64,000 bases of DNA from Erigeron canadensis. Taxonomy: Eukaryota; Streptophyta; Magnoliopsida; Asterales; Asteraceae. The stretch covers positions 14,384,001-14,448,000 of the forward strand of contig NC_057764.1 in NCBI RefSeq assembly GCF_010389155.1. Reading direction: 5' to 3'. How positions within the stretch are numbered: position 1 is the first letter of the stretch; the number at the start of each line of letters is the position of its first letter. Below, piece after piece: positions 10,101 to 22,030 of this stretch. A program made the translations under genes and the position numbers. The notes below the pieces were generated by a model. The model saw only the letters and a list, made by a program, of their open reading frames with translations. It ran no database searches and had not been told where the DNA came from.

Positions 10101-12291
10101 GAGTGGAAGACTGCTTTCAAATTCAAAGGAGGCCTTTATGAATGGTTAGTAGCCTTTTGGTTTATCTAATGCTCCCAGTACTTTCATGAGACTGATGAAT
10201 GAAGTTCTCAGACCACTTATTGGTCAGTTTGTTGTTGTTTACTTTGATGATATTCTGGTATATTCAAAATCTGAAGCTAAACATGTTGATCATTTAAGAA
10301 GTGTGTTTGAATTATTGAGAAAACACCAGTTGTATGGCAAATTAGAAAATTGTGATTTCATGGTGGAAAGTGTAATATTTCTTGGTTATGTGGTGTTGAA
10401 AGAAGGTATTTCCATGGATCCTTCAAAAGTGGAAGCCATCATATCATGGCCAATTCCTACTACACTCACTGAAGTAAGAAGTTTTCATGGACAGGCATCT
10501 TTTTATAGAAGATTTAGCAAGTATTTCTCTATAGTAGTGGCTCCAATCATTGACTGTCTGAAGAAAGGTGTATTTGACTAGCCTAGTTTAGCCCAGTTAG
10601 CATTTGAATCACTGAAGGAAAAGCTCAGCTCAGCTCCAGTATTATCTTTGCCAGATTTTGATCAGTTATTTGAGTTAGAGTGTGACGCCAGTGGTGTGGG
10701 TATTGGTTCAGTTCTGGTGCAAGCAGGGCGTCCAGTTGCATATTTCAGTGAAAAACTTGATGGCTCAAAACTGAAGTATAGCACTTATGATAAAGAGTTT
10801 TATGCAATTATTCATGCTATTACTCACTGGTCACATTATCTGAAGCCAAAACAGTTTGTTTTATTTTCTGACCACGAAGCACTGAAGTTCAAATTTGGTC
10901 AACACAAGCTTAATGCCAGACATGCAAAATGGGTGGAATTTTTGCAATCTTATTCATTTGCTTCAAAACATAAGGCTGGAGTGGCTAATGTTGTTGCCGA
11001 TGCACTCTCCAGACGATACTCATTATTGTCCATTCTGGAAGCAAGAGTTCTTGGATTTTCTTTCATTAAGGAGTTGTATGCTGCTGATCCAGACTTTTCT
11101 GATCGTCTCACCGAAGCTCACCAGAAAGGACCATTTATTGTTCAAGATGGTTTCTTATTTAAAAATGGTAAATTGTGTATTCCAATGGGTTCTATTCGTG
11201 ATCTATTGATAAGGGAAGCACATGGAGGAGGTTTAGCCATTTTGGCATTAACAAGACTGGAGAGATCCTCACTGAACACTTCTATTGGCCAAGTTTACTG
11301 AAGGATGTTCAGAATATTATCAGTTGTTGTCCAACTTGTCACCAGGCGAAGGCAACTTTTCACAAGGGTTTGTATACTCCTCTTCCAGTTCCAAATCAAC
11401 CGTGGGAAGATCTTAGCATGGATTTTATTGTTGCACTGCCAAGGACTCAAAGGGGAAGAAATTCAATAATGGTAGTTGTTGACCGTTTGTCGAAGATGGC
11501 TCATTTTACTCCTTGCCATACTACAAATGATGCTTCAGTAGTGGCAAATTTATTTTTCAAAGAAATTGTTCGCTTGCATGGGATTCCAAAGACAATTGTG
11601 TTAGATAAAGATGTGAAATTTCTAAGTTATTTTTGGAAGACATTATGGAGGTTGATGTGTACCAGGTTAATGTTCAGTACGTCTCATCACCCTCAAACTG
11701 ATGGGCAAACTGAAGTTACAAATAGAACGATTGGTATGTTGTTGAGAACACTGGTGAAGAAGACGTTGAAAGATTGGGATCTGAAGTTAGCTCATGCTGA
11801 GTTTGCCTTCAACAGAGCTCCTAATTATTCTACCAGTAAATCCCATTTGAAATCTTTAATGGTGTCGATCCACTGACTCCCATTGATTTAATTCCATTTT
11901 TGATTGAACCAAAAACAAGTATTGAAGCTGAGGCCAGAGCAAAAGAAAGCAAGAAAATTCACCAGGAAGTAAAGGCCAAAATTGAAAAGACTAATGTTGA
12001 ATACAAGGCAAGAGCAAACCAGCATAGAAAGCAGTCCAGTTTTGCTCCAGGTGATTTAGTTTGGCTGCATTTGAGAAAAGAAAGGTTTCCATCCAGAAGA
12101 AAGAACAAGTTAATGCCCAGAGCTGAAGGACCATTTAAAATTCTGGAGAGATATGGTGAAAATGCTTATAAGGTTGAGTTACCTGGAGATGTAGCAGTTT
12201 CGAGTACATTAAATGTTGGTGATTTGATGCCTTATCTGGAAGATGAGTACCTCGAGGACTTGAGGACAAGTCCTTTTTCAGAAGGGGAGAA
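10101..12291 (+). pseudogene. gypsy pol (partial RT, RNase H, integrase) of Y
   Basis: Domains in order: RT C-terminal half with the catalytic YFDDILVYS (~10240); an in-frame TAG at 10579 where a Trp is expected; RNase H (ECDASG ~10680, then EFYA and SDHEALKF); an integrase zinc region (CCPTCHQAK ~11330); an integrase core with the first Asp in MDFIVALP and the Glu in DGQTEVTNR; and a GPF-type module near 12128-12180, as in chromoviruses. Frameshifts lie near 10147, 11238 and 11850. The second catalytic region reads LDKDVKF, where SDRD is usual. The frame ends just before the PPT and 3' LTR. Lineage beyond gypsy/chromovirus is uncertain. Confidence 0.85.
12281..12291 (+). promoter_or_regulatory. 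polypurine tract of Y
   Basis: GAAGGGGAGAA abuts the TGATGCGG start of the 3' LTR at 12292; this is the expected plus-strand primer site for reverse transcription. Confidence 0.85.
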
Positions 12292-13410
12292 TGATGCGGA
12301 AATGTCCAGACTCGCTGAACTGGCCCTTGTCAGTGAGCAGAGCCAAACAACTGAAGTGACCAAAATTTCTGAGGAAAGAGAAGATTCAGAAATGAAGATA
12401 AATTCTGAGTTGAAGTCCATTTCTGAGCTGAATTCTGAGGCCTTGATGCCATCTGAGCAAGCCATGTTAATTCTGCCAGCGATAGCCTATTTCAGACAAG
12501 TGTTCACTAAACAAGCTCAGTCTCCAGTTGTAACATTTCTCCAGTGGCAAGAAGCTCCAGATACCACCCTCAGAAATCCATCAGAGAAAGTCTCCACTGA
12601 AGTGCTCCAATGCACTAAAGCTCTCCAGTGACCAGTTCCAGTCTCCAGATGGCTGCTCCAGATATACGTCTCAAGTGGAAGTCCAGATTTCAGATTTTCC
12701 AGTTACCTTAATAAAGTGTTCTGACTGCGCTTGTGGGGTCCAATAAAGGAAGGATGAGAGCTGTCCAAAGAAGATGACAACAAAGGAATGAGTGCCTATG
12801 TTATTTCTAACGGATTGTGGGCCCTCTTGTAAAAGGAATCTTTCTAGAAGCTTTATCTGTCCATTTCCTATTGGCTAATAAATTAGTGATTGTCCTTTGC
12901 ACATGTCAACTTTTAGATTATTTTATTATTATTTCGATAACTCTTAGGAAATAGTTTATGTGGCTATAAATAGGGGTTGTATTCCTTTTTGAAAAGACAA
13001 ATTATGTTGTTGAATGAAATTAATAGAGCAACCTCTATTTCTTATCCAAAATCTCCATTTACCTTTATAGATCTTTGATCTTGGTGGTTTGGAGTGATCC
13101 CTTTATCTATATTTGTGGTGGTTCGTTCTTTATCAAATATAGTGGTGAGATCTTAAATCTTCGATTCCTTTATCTGTGTTTGTGGTGGCTAGACCTATAT
13201 CAAACATAGTGGTGGGTTGAAGTGTTTCCTTTATCCTTGATTCCGGTATCTTGGCCTTTACGAATCTTGGTGGTGGATTCTTTTATCTATCATTTTATTT
13301 ATCGTCTTGTTTTGTTGTTTATTTCATAAAATCCAAAAAATACCAAAAATATCTAAATCCATTTTGTTTAATTTCCGTTGTGCTTGAGTTATTGCGTGTT
13401 TTACGCATCA
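12292..13410 (+). repeat. 3' LTR of Y (1119 bp)
   Basis: It runs from TGATGCGGAAATGTCC to GCGTGTTTTACGCATCA. An open frame (11900-12631) runs from pol into the LTR, incidental. Much of it is the reverse complement of X's left part (8990-9925), giving a long imperfect inverted repeat around the pol remnant. GGCTATAAATAGGGG at 12961-12975 is a likely LTR TATA box. Confidence 0.9.
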
Positions 13411-15079
13411 GCGACAACTGGCAGAATCAACATTGCTTGTTCGCATTATCTGGGCAGTTCTCCCCACTTCATTTAATTTCTCCAGTTAAGTTAGGTTTCC
13501 TAGTTCACTTGTTTTCTCCAGTTCAGTGAACCTGGACATTTCCGTATCATATTGTATCATCAATTTATTGTTGATTAAGTTTTAAAGTAGGTTTTCTCCA
13601 TGTAGATTCGACCATGAGGGTTGGGGTGGTTGGAAGTTGATATTTTCGGTTAAAAACGACGTTTTCATGAGTAAAATCATTAATGGAGTTGATTAACTAT
13701 GTCAAGATGCAAACTTTAATATTGAATAATGTTGTTTATATGTAAATAAGTGAATCCTGGGTGTTTAATTAGATCTATGTGTGTTCAATTGTGTTTTTGA
13801 ACCAAACGTTGCGGTTTCGAGTCGTTTTGATGATCAAAAAGAGGGATTCATTTATGCAAATGATTCAAGGATTAATAAATGTTTTCAAATGCTTAATTGT
13901 GACCTATTTGATGTCAATTTTAAGTGTATAAGTCGTGGGGTTAACCTTCGGTGCGTTTGGATTCGTTTAGAAGTGAAAAACATGCAATATTGAACAAACC
14001 CGCAGGTGGTCATGGCGTGACCAAGATGGTCATGTCGCATCTGAATTACAGAAGTGGGAAAAGTTGGGTTTTTGGTTAGAGGTCATGACGTGACCATGGT
14101 GGTCATGTCGCATCATGAGTCCAAAATGCAAACTACTCAGTTTTTGAAAAGTCGTAACTTTCAATCAATAACTCTGTTTTTGACGAATAAGCTATCCACG
14201 AAATCGTGGGAGAGTATATTTTCCAATGGTAATATCCTTTAAAGATGAACAAAAACTAAAAGATTATCGAGGATTAGTATAAGGAGCAAATGTTAAGTTA
14301 TGTTGATGTTTAGGGAGCTTGGAGATGTTCTTTAAGGTCCCGTTTATGTTACATGTTGATTATATGTGTGTGATTGGAAGTGGGGAACTCAAACAAGATA
14401 CTTTAAAGTTGCTTATTGATCATTGTGCTTGTTATTAGGTAAGATACATGACTTTTCTCACGTTGGAGGCACAGCAAAAGTAGTTTTCTTTAATTAACCT
14501 CTTAATTGGACTATATTATGTGTGTTGGGTTATCCGGGTTATGTGGGAGGTTATATGGGAACATATGCATGTTGAAGTAGTTAATTATGTTGTGATGACC
14601 TTTAAAGTTGAAATAATTATATTGATGCGTAAATCACGCAAAAACTCAAGCACAGTGGAATTCAATAACAACTCAACAAACTATTTTTGGTATTTTCTGG
14701 TTTTTATGAAATAAACAACAAAAACAAGACAATAAAATAAAAAGGATAGATAAAAGAATCTCCCACCAAGATTCGTAAAGGCAAAGCCACCGGAATCAAG
14801 GATAAAGGAAACACTCCAACCCACCACTATATTTGATAAAGGTTTAGCCACCACAAACACAGATAAAGGAATCGAAGATTTAAGATCTCACCACTATATT
14901 TGAAAAAGTACGAACCACCACAAATATAGATAAAGGGATCACTCCAAACCACCAAGATCAAAGATCTCTAAAAATAAATGAAGATTTTGGATAAGAATAA
15001 GAGACTACTTTATTAATTTCATTCAACAACATAATCTGTCTTACAATGAGAAATACAACCTCTATTTATAGATAATACT

Positions 15080-15995
15080 TGTTGGGTCTTTTGGGTTTTA
15101 TCAAAGTCATATTTTCCTTATAAACATGAAAAACGCAGCGGACGAAATGAACCTTTCATTATGTTATATGTAGTTAAAATCAAATTTTAACATATAAAAG
15201 AAAACCCCAAACAATAAGGATCCATGTATATGAATGTCATACAATCAAAATAACAACCATAGGGTGTTTAGAAGACTACCTTCTTCCAAGCTTATGAGAA
15301 GGTTGATATGAAGAAGATGATGTTCCTAGAAAGGCCAAGTCTTCAAGATAGAAGTACCTCAAGCTTGCATACCCCAAGTCTCCAACAAACACCCAAATAT
15401 GCTAGGATTTAGACTTAAAAAAACTTTCTCCTTTTGCCTTGTTTGTGCCAAAATCAAGAGAAGAAAAAGAGAGAGTTTTTGCACTTGAGAGTTGAGAGAA
15501 CACTATAGCAAATGCATGTAACAATTGTGTGTTTCCAATGTAGCTAGTGGGTTATGTAAAACAAGCAAATGCATGTGCATTTTTGGGTGGGGTTGGCTGG
15601 CCACAAGGTGAGACCACATGGGTCTCACCAACTCAAAATCCACTTGCATTTTCCTTTTATACAATATATATAAATGTATTATAACATGTTATATACCTTA
15701 TGTAACATATTATGTATTATACATAACACACATAAGTGTTTATTTTGCCAAATAAACACATTCACATATTTCTCAAAATAAATTATCCATATAATTTACT
15801 TATATTTCTCAAGTGCATTTATTTAGAAACCCATTTCCTAAATGCTTCAAGTATTGATATTTATTTAAAGATCATATCATATAAATACATATCATAAGTG
15901 TTTGTCTAACTTGTTATTGGGTATGACCTGACTTGGATCATCACATACTAGCCACGTCAATTTAATATGTGTCTTGGGCATCCGAAATTCCAACA
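15080..15995 (-). repeat. 3' LTR of C1 (left copy)
   Basis: 916 bp, TGTTGGGTC to ATTCCAACA. Differs from the right copy by CGGAC versus CGGAA (~15140) and by one extra T in GCATTTTTGGG (~15580). Confidence 0.95.
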
Positions 15996-16006
15996 GTCTC
16001 CCACTT
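15996..16006 (-). promoter_or_regulatory. polypurine tract of C1
   Basis: Minus-strand AAGTGGGAGAC abuts the 3' LTR, as expected for plus-strand priming. Confidence 0.85.
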
Positions 16007-16785
16007 GCACAAGATTCATAGAATATTGACGCAAATAGCAAATACCGCCTAACAACGGTTTGCTACCCCTAATACGTGTGACGTAGTGCCATTCAATAAC
16101 ATCATCCCCTTCAAGTCTCTACTTGAAATGATTTAGGTGAATCGATCATTTTTCCTTTTGTCACAGATGTCATGTTAAATCCTAGAGACATAGAGTGATC
16201 ATTCTCTATTGATTTAACTTTGTAACAGGCCTTAGACATCTAACTCTCAACGAATAAGAGGGACAAATCCCATTTCGACTACATACGTCTTTCACAATCA
16301 CCTTATATCATACCTGAGCTTAGCCTTATGTACTGCCATGTTTCAGAACAGCAAAGAACCAAGTCAAAGTGTAATATTCAGTGAATATCAAGACCCAATA
16401 TGTATCTCAGGTCTGAGGACACAATGATATTCGCCTTTTAAATCAAGATTACTTATGATCAATCACAAAGATTCCATGTAGTAATGCTTGAGTGCAGGTC
16501 AGTCCAATATTTGTATCCCACAAATATCTATGAACCTTGGCAGCAACACATTGCTCTATATTGAAAACCTTTTGAACATCTACCAATCCAAGTTCATAAC
16601 AGTCTTACATTCATATTTGTTCCCACAAATATGATCGACTACGGACATTTAGAATAACTAATTTATTCATGGATTTAAACATGCAAAAAAAATGGAACAT
16701 AACACACTTTAAATGCATAATACCAATATTCATATAAAAGTGTTAACAAATACAAACGTTCCGATATCTAAATACATAAAATAGA
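16007..16785 (-). other. C1 3' untranslated internal region
   Basis: About 780 bp between the polyprotein stop and the PPT. No ORF, LTR-like end or second element is visible. Confidence 0.6.
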
Positions 16786-19700
16786 TCAAATCCAATCACT
16801 AGAATATCGAAGTCCCATGGCACAAGTATGACTTTCATGCTTAGGCCTTTCAAGGAGCTTCGTGAGTGGGTCCGCAATATTTTGATCGGTGTGAACTTTG
16901 CGAATACATATCTTTCCCTTTTCAACTTCATCCCTTATGTAGTTGAATCTCCGCTCAATGTGTCTAGTCTTTTGATGCGCACGAGGTTCTTTGATTTGAG
17001 CAATTGCGCCCTCGTTATCACAAAGGATTTCTAGGGGTTCTTGAATGGAAGGAACAACCCCTAGATCGGCAATGAATTTCTTCAACCATGCAGCCTCTTG
17101 TGCTGCCAAAGAGGCGGCGATGTATTCTGACTCTGTAGTGGACAATGCAACCACATCTTGCTTCGAGCTTTTCCAAGAAACAGCTCCTCCATTTAGAATG
17201 AAGATGTACCCCGATTGTGATCGAGAATCATCTCGATCAGTTTGGAAACTCGCATCCGTGTAACCCTTTACAACGAGCTCCTCCTCACCAGATCCATATA
17301 TTAAGAACATATCTTTAGTATTTCTAAGATATTTCAATATATTCTTGACAGCCATCCAATGACTATCTCCTGGATTTTGCTGGTATCTACTTGTCATGCT
17401 CAAAGCGCATGACACGTCCGGTCTCGTGCATATCATAGCATACATGATGGATCCTATAGCAGATGCATATGGGATTCCATTCATTTTCTCTTGCTCAACT
17501 TTTGAGCTAGGAGATTGAGAAGTGCTCAATATAGTTCCTCTTTGAATAGGTACTAAACCTTTCTTAGAGTTTTCCATCTTGAACCTTTTCAAGATTTTAT
17601 CTATGTATGCACTTTGATTCAAACCTATTAAGCGCCTTGATCTATCCCTATAGATCCTTATTCCCAAAATATAGGCGGCTTCACCAAGATCCTTAATGGA
17701 AAAGCAACTTCCAAGCCAGGCTTTTACACCTTCCAAGGTTGGAATATCATTTCCAAATAGAAGAATGTCATCGACATATAATACTAGAAAGGTAATGATG
17801 CTCCCACTGGCCTTCTTATACACACAAGCTTCATCAGCGTTTTTGATGAAGCCAAATTTCTTGACTTCTTCATCAAAACGACGATTCCAGCTTCTTGATG
17901 CTTGTTTCAATCCATAGATTGATTTCTTTAACTTGCATACTTTATTAGGATGTTTAGGATCGACAAAACCTTCAGGCTGATCCATATAGACATCTTCCTC
18001 AAGATATCCATTTAGAAAAGCGGTTTTGACATCCATTTGCCATATCTCATAGTCATAATGAGCGGCTATGGCAAATAATATCCTAATAGACTTTAGCATT
18101 GCCACGGGCGAAAAAGTTTCATCATAGTCGACCCCTCGAGTTTGAGTGAAACCTTTTGCTACAAGTCTAGCTTTATAAGTAAGCAAGTTTCCATGCATAT
18201 CGTGTTTCAATTTGAACACCCATTTACTTCCAACTACTTTGGAATTTGGTGGTTCATTAACTAATTCCCAAACTTGGTTATCATACATGGATTGCATCTC
18301 AGCGTTCATGGCTTCTAACCATTTGTCCGAATCCGATTTGGACATTGCATCATGGTAGGTGGTAGGTTCATCAGAAACCATCATATAGCATTCATCCATA
18401 AGAAATCCATATCTTTCCGGTGGATAAGAAGCTCTACCAGATCTGCGAACGTTTTGTGTGCCTTGATCAACTCCTTGATCATCTTCAACATATTTTTGTT
18501 GAAAGCTAGTGTCACCCAAGTGTGTATCTGTCAGTGGTTCTTGATCTTCTTCAAGTTCCACTGTTCTAGAACTAGTTCCTTCCATAAGGAATTTAGTCTC
18601 CAAGAACTCAGCCTTTCGAGCAACAAATACATTTTGCTCATTAGGATCGTAGAAATAATATCCCAAATCATCTTTAGGATATCCTACAAAGATACATTTA
18701 GTGGATCGGGGTTCTAATTTGCTTGAGGTATCATGTCTTACATAAGCCTCACAACCCCATACTTTTAAATATGACAAAGATGGAACTCTTCCATGCCATA
18801 TTTCAAAAGGTGTTCTCTCCACTTTCTTGGTTGGAGCCATATTTAAAATTCGGGCAGCAGAGATTATGGCATAACCCCAAAATGACAGAGGTAGTGAGCT
18901 TTTGCTCATCATAGAACGAACCATATCTAATAGGGTTCGATTCCTCCTTTCAGACACACCATTATGTTGTGGTGTTCTAGGGGGAGTTAGTTGTGAGATT
19001 ATCCCACAACTTCTAAGATGATATTGAAAAGCATCACTTAGGTATTCACCTCCTCTATCAGAACGAAGAATTTTTATTGTCTTGCTGAGTTGGTTTTCTA
19101 CTTCATTCTTGAAAATTTTGAACACTTCAAAAGCTTCACTCTTGTGTTTTAATAAGTACACATAACCGTAACGACTATAGTCATCGGTGAATGTAATGAA
19201 GTATCTTTCACCATTCCTAGTCATTGGCTTAAAAGGACCACATACATCCGAATGTATGATACCTAATAAATCTTTTGCCCTTTCATTAGTGCCATTGAAA
19301 GGTGCCTTAGTCATCTTGCCTTGTAAACAAGATTCACATACATCAAATGAATCATTTGATTTTGTTTTCAAAAGACCATTCTTTTGAAGTGTTAGTACGC
19401 GATTCTTATTTATATGGCCAAGACGACAATGCCAAATATAGGTTTCACTTAAATCTAATTTAAGTTTCTTGGTGGTAGCTTGGTACCTTGAGTTGTCATA
19501 TGTTGTGCTTTCATGAACCAATTCATAAATACCATTTCTAGGCATGGCTTTAAAATAAAATACATCATTCATAGAAATATGGATATCATTGTTAACAAAT
19601 TTAAAATCATATCCAACATGTCTTAAACGGGAAACTGAAATAATGTTCCTAGTTAAACTAGGTGCATACAAAACATTGTTCAATACAATTTCCAAACCAT

Positions 19701-20802
19701 TTGGTAGTTTCAAAAGATAGTCTCCTTGGGCTTCAACTTGTACTTTCGCACCATTGCCCATAAAGAGACTAATGTCCCCCTTCTTGATGTTCCTTTTTCT
19801 TATGAACCCCTGTAACATATTACAAATATGAGTTCCACATCCGGTATCCAATACCCATATGTAAGAAAAAACAGTATTAAGCTCAATATATATCATAAAT
19901 ATTGTACCTGAGGTTTGCCCTGCATCCCTCTTAGCTTTCAACTCTTTGAGATAGGTTGGACAATTACGCTTCCAATGTCCTACCTCCCCACACTCAAAGC
20001 ATGGGTCATTGACAGCAACCTTTTGCTTCTTCGTTTTTGGAGTATCCATTTTTGCCTTTCCTGTTCCTCTGTTGTTCCTTTTGTTGTTTCCCTTTCCTTT
20101 AGCAACATTTGCCTTTGGTCCGGGGTTGGCCCTTTTCTTTCCGCCTTCATTGATCATGTGAACGGGTTGAACCTTTCCTCCCATGCTAGCCTCGGCCGTT
20201 TTGAGCATCCCATGGAGCTCGGAAACGGTTTTGTCCCATCCGTTCATGTTATAATTTAACACGAAGGTCTCAAATCTCTTAGATAAGGAGTTGAGGATCA
20301 AATCCGTAGCCAACTCGGTTGAAACGGGACAATTTAGCCTTTCGAGGCGATCAATGTAGCTTTTCATTTTAAGAACATAAGTTGAGACGGGTTGAGAATC
20401 ATCCATATGACATGCATGAAGCGCTCGAACCGTTTCGAAGCGTTCAACCCTTGCCTTTTGTTGGAACATTTCCTTGAGTTGGGTAATCATGTCGTATGCC
20501 CCATGGTGCTCGAACTCCTTTTGGAGTTCGGGAGTCATACTCGCCAACATTATGCAACTAACTTGCACGGAGTCATCGACATATTTAACCCAATCATTGT
20601 AGGCATCAACATTTGTTTCTTCGGGCTCATCGGGAATAGGATCGTCTAGTATATAGGATTTCTTTTCATGCTTGAGAACAATTCTCAAGTTACGAAACCA
20701 ATCCACAAAGTTGGTTTGGTTAAGACGCTCCTTTTCAAGGATGGATCTTAGTGAAAAATTATGGACATTTGGGTTGGGGTTGATTGGATTGTTAGCGGCC
20801 AT
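16786..20802 (-). CDS. copia gag-pol polyprotein of C1, 1338 aa
   Basis: Complete single frame from an ATG at 20802. Approximate residues: Gag N-terminal domain 1-250; basic linker; CCHC zinc knuckle CFECGEVGHWKRNC ~266-280; aspartic protease VLDTGCGTHIC ~315; GAG-pre-integrase HCRLGHINKNR and zinc residues CESC; integrase D,D,E in SDVCGPF (~516), SDRGGEYLS (~583) and GVSERRNRT (~620); RT with VDVKTAFLNG-type motif and catalytic YVDDILLFG (~1007); RNase H ending with TTESEYIAAS (~1227) and a HIERRFNYIRD tail. No stop or frameshift, and all key residues I can check are present. The protein makes virus-like particles, copies the RNA and inserts the cDNA. Copia lineage not assigned. Confidence 0.95.
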   Translation of the reverse strand: MAANNPINPNPNVHNFSLRSILEKERLNQTNFVDWFRNLRIVLKHEKKSYILDDPIPDEPEETNVDAYNDWVKYVDDSVQVSCIMLASMTPELQKEFEHHGAYDMITQLKEMFQQKARVERFETVRALHACHMDDSQPVSTYVLKMKSYIDRLERLNCPVSTELATDLILNSLSKRFETFVLNYNMNGWDKTVSELHGMLKTAEASMGGKVQPVHMINEGGKKRANPGPKANVAKGKGNNKRNNRGTGKAKMDTPKTKKQKVAVNDPCFECGEVGHWKRNCPTYLKELKAKRDAGQTSGTIFMIYIELNTVFSYIWVLDTGCGTHICNMLQGFIRKRNIKKGDISLFMGNGAKVQVEAQGDYLLKLPNGLEIVLNNVLYAPSLTRNIISVSRLRHVGYDFKFVNNDIHISMNDVFYFKAMPRNGIYELVHESTTYDNSRYQATTKKLKLDLSETYIWHCRLGHINKNRVLTLQKNGLLKTKSNDSFDVCESCLQGKMTKAPFNGTNERAKDLLGIIHSDVCGPFKPMTRNGERYFITFTDDYSRYGYVYLLKHKSEAFEVFKIFKNEVENQLSKTIKILRSDRGGEYLSDAFQYHLRSCGIISQLTPPRTPQHNGVSERRNRTLLDMVRSMMSKSSLPLSFWGYAIISAARILNMAPTKKVERTPFEIWHGRVPSLSYLKVWGCEAYVRHDTSSKLEPRSTKCIFVGYPKDDLGYYFYDPNEQNVFVARKAEFLETKFLMEGTSSRTVELEEDQEPLTDTHLGDTSFQQKYVEDDQGVDQGTQNVRRSGRASYPPERYGFLMDECYMMVSDEPTTYHDAMSKSDSDKWLEAMNAEMQSMYDNQVWELVNEPPNSKVVGSKWVFKLKHDMHGNLLTYKARLVAKGFTQTRGVDYDETFSPVAMLKSIRILFAIAAHYDYEIWQMDVKTAFLNGYLEEDVYMDQPEGFVDPKHPNKVCKLKKSIYGLKQASRSWNRRFDEEVKKFGFIKNADEACVYKKASGSIITFLVLYVDDILLFGNDIPTLEGVKAWLGSCFSIKDLGEAAYILGIRIYRDRSRRLIGLNQSAYIDKILKRFKMENSKKGLVPIQRGTILSTSQSPSSKVEQEKMNGIPYASAIGSIMYAMICTRPDVSCALSMTSRYQQNPGDSHWMAVKNILKYLRNTKDMFLIYGSGEEELVVKGYTDASFQTDRDDSRSQSGYIFILNGGAVSWKSSKQDVVALSTTESEYIAASLAAQEAAWLKKFIADLGVVPSIQEPLEILCDNEGAIAQIKEPRAHQKTRHIERRFNYIRDEVEKGKICIRKVHTDQNIADPLTKLLERPKHESHTCAMGLRYSSDWI

Positions 20803-22030
20803 CTACAAGATTAACAAAGTCTTTATTAGTATTTTGATATCAAATATAAATTTTAATTGTTAATACCCTTTTATGTCTCATGGACAATTAATAATTAAAA
20901 TCTAGAATCCAATGTTATATTTAAATGATGGTTAGGTGACCTTTATCCCATTATTTAAATTAACAAGGTAGTCAACGTTTGACAATTGTAACATTTTACA
21001 ATTTCTAGTGGTATGGGATCGGTTTTAACATCTTATGTTAAGTCGGCATGTTTAATCCCATCAACGCCTTTGGTTACCATGCTTCGGTGACCCTAATCAC
21101 ATGGCTTCCAAGTCAAGTTGTCTCACTTATACACACATGTAAATTTATCTATACAAATGGTTAGGTGACCTTTATCCCACAAGTATAATGAATTTACCTT
21201 AACTTATAAGTTCCCTCAAGGTAGTTAGGTGACCTTTATCCTACAAAGAGTTCCCAAATAATTAAGTGTTGTATAAAAGATGACGTTTTAACTTGTTTTT
21301 AAAGGGTCGTTTGAGTTTTATATTCTAGTTAAAACTTTGTATCATGATGATAATTTTGAAATCCATATTTCAAAGTTCTTTTATAAAATCCATTTTTATA
21401 ATTGTAGCCATTAACTTTTAATAAAAACCATTTTATTTTACCAAGTTAATGTCAATTTTAAAACCAATTTTTAAACTTTTATGTATGTCATTTAGTTTGT
21501 AGTTTTGAACATCCACATGACAATATTATCAAACAACCACACAAACATGACAAACATAATAATAAGTGCACAACATTAGCCAACTAATTTGACCACACTT
21601 GTTAGCCGAAACAAGTGTGTCAAAAGGTCCCAACCTAAGGGACAAAGTGACACAAAGTTTATGTCAATGAACTCCCACTTGATTTTGCATCCAAATGCTT
21701 CAAGTAATCTTTTGTGATGTGATTTGAATGTCTTTCTTCACTCTTCCTTTTGGCCTCCAAAACAGCCCCTAAACTCTTTAAAGCCTTCTTGGAGATTACA
21801 TTTACAAGAAAAAATGCAACTAGTCTACTTATTACATTCCAAATGAAATAAATAAAATTACATAACCAAATGAATGAAGAAAATCCTATTTAACTATTAC
21901 AATCATTGAATAATTAAATAAAATACAAACACATCCACATATCACAAACAATCACAAGGTCTTTTGGCTAAGTTGTGACACTATAATACACAAACAAAAA
22001 TCAACTTTTGATGCATACATCCATATAACC
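20803..22030 (-). other. C1 leader between PBS and gag, with short repeats
   Basis: An unusually long ~1.2-kb non-coding leader. The motif GTTAGGTGACCTTTATCC occurs three times (near 20932, 21160 and 21223), with a GGTGACCCTAATCACATGG relative at 21087. Purpose unknown; packaging, translation control or an excised intron are all possible. Confidence 0.6.

Larger units (their letters stand above)
9926..13410 (+). mobile_element. Ty3/gypsy element 'Y', internally deleted
   Basis: It is flanked by GCGAC at 9921-9925 and 13411-13415. Copy X' at 23441-23460 shows the corresponding site without an insertion (GGGCGACAGCTGGCAG). Ends are TGATGCGGAAATGTCC and TTTTACGCATCA. The 5' LTR is cut to 125 bp; PBS, gag, protease and the first half of RT are missing; part of RT, RNase H, integrase and a full 3' LTR remain. 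Non-autonomous and coding-dead. Confidence 0.9.
8990..13549 (-). mobile_element. solo LTR 'X', minus strand, split by element Y
   Basis: It begins TGATGCGTAAATCACGC and ends GACATTTCCGTATCA, the exact reverse arrangement of Y's LTR termini. Flanks are TATTC (8985-8989) and TATTG (13550-13554), a target duplication with one mismatch. Without Y it is about 1070 bp, close to Y's 1119-bp 3' LTR. No internal region is attached, so it is a solo LTR of the same family as Y in the opposite orientation. Confidence 0.8.
8528..14622 (+). mobile_element. LTR 'Z' (TGTAAC-type, gypsy-like), split and truncated
   Basis: TGTAACATCCC begins at 8528, exactly where Harbinger homology stops. It runs to 8989, is interrupted by solo LTR X (8990-13549 plus target duplication), and resumes at 13555-14622 until X' starts. 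About 1.5 kb of Z survives; its right end and any internal region are missing. The tail at 14006-14115 has two copies of GGTCATG.CGTGACC-type palindromic motifs. No coding capacity. Gypsy assignment rests only on the terminus and length. Confidence 0.55.

Noticed and set aside
17696..17917. Plus-strand ORFs inside C1 (17045-20863)
   Set aside because: All are antisense shadows of the intact gag-pol frame.
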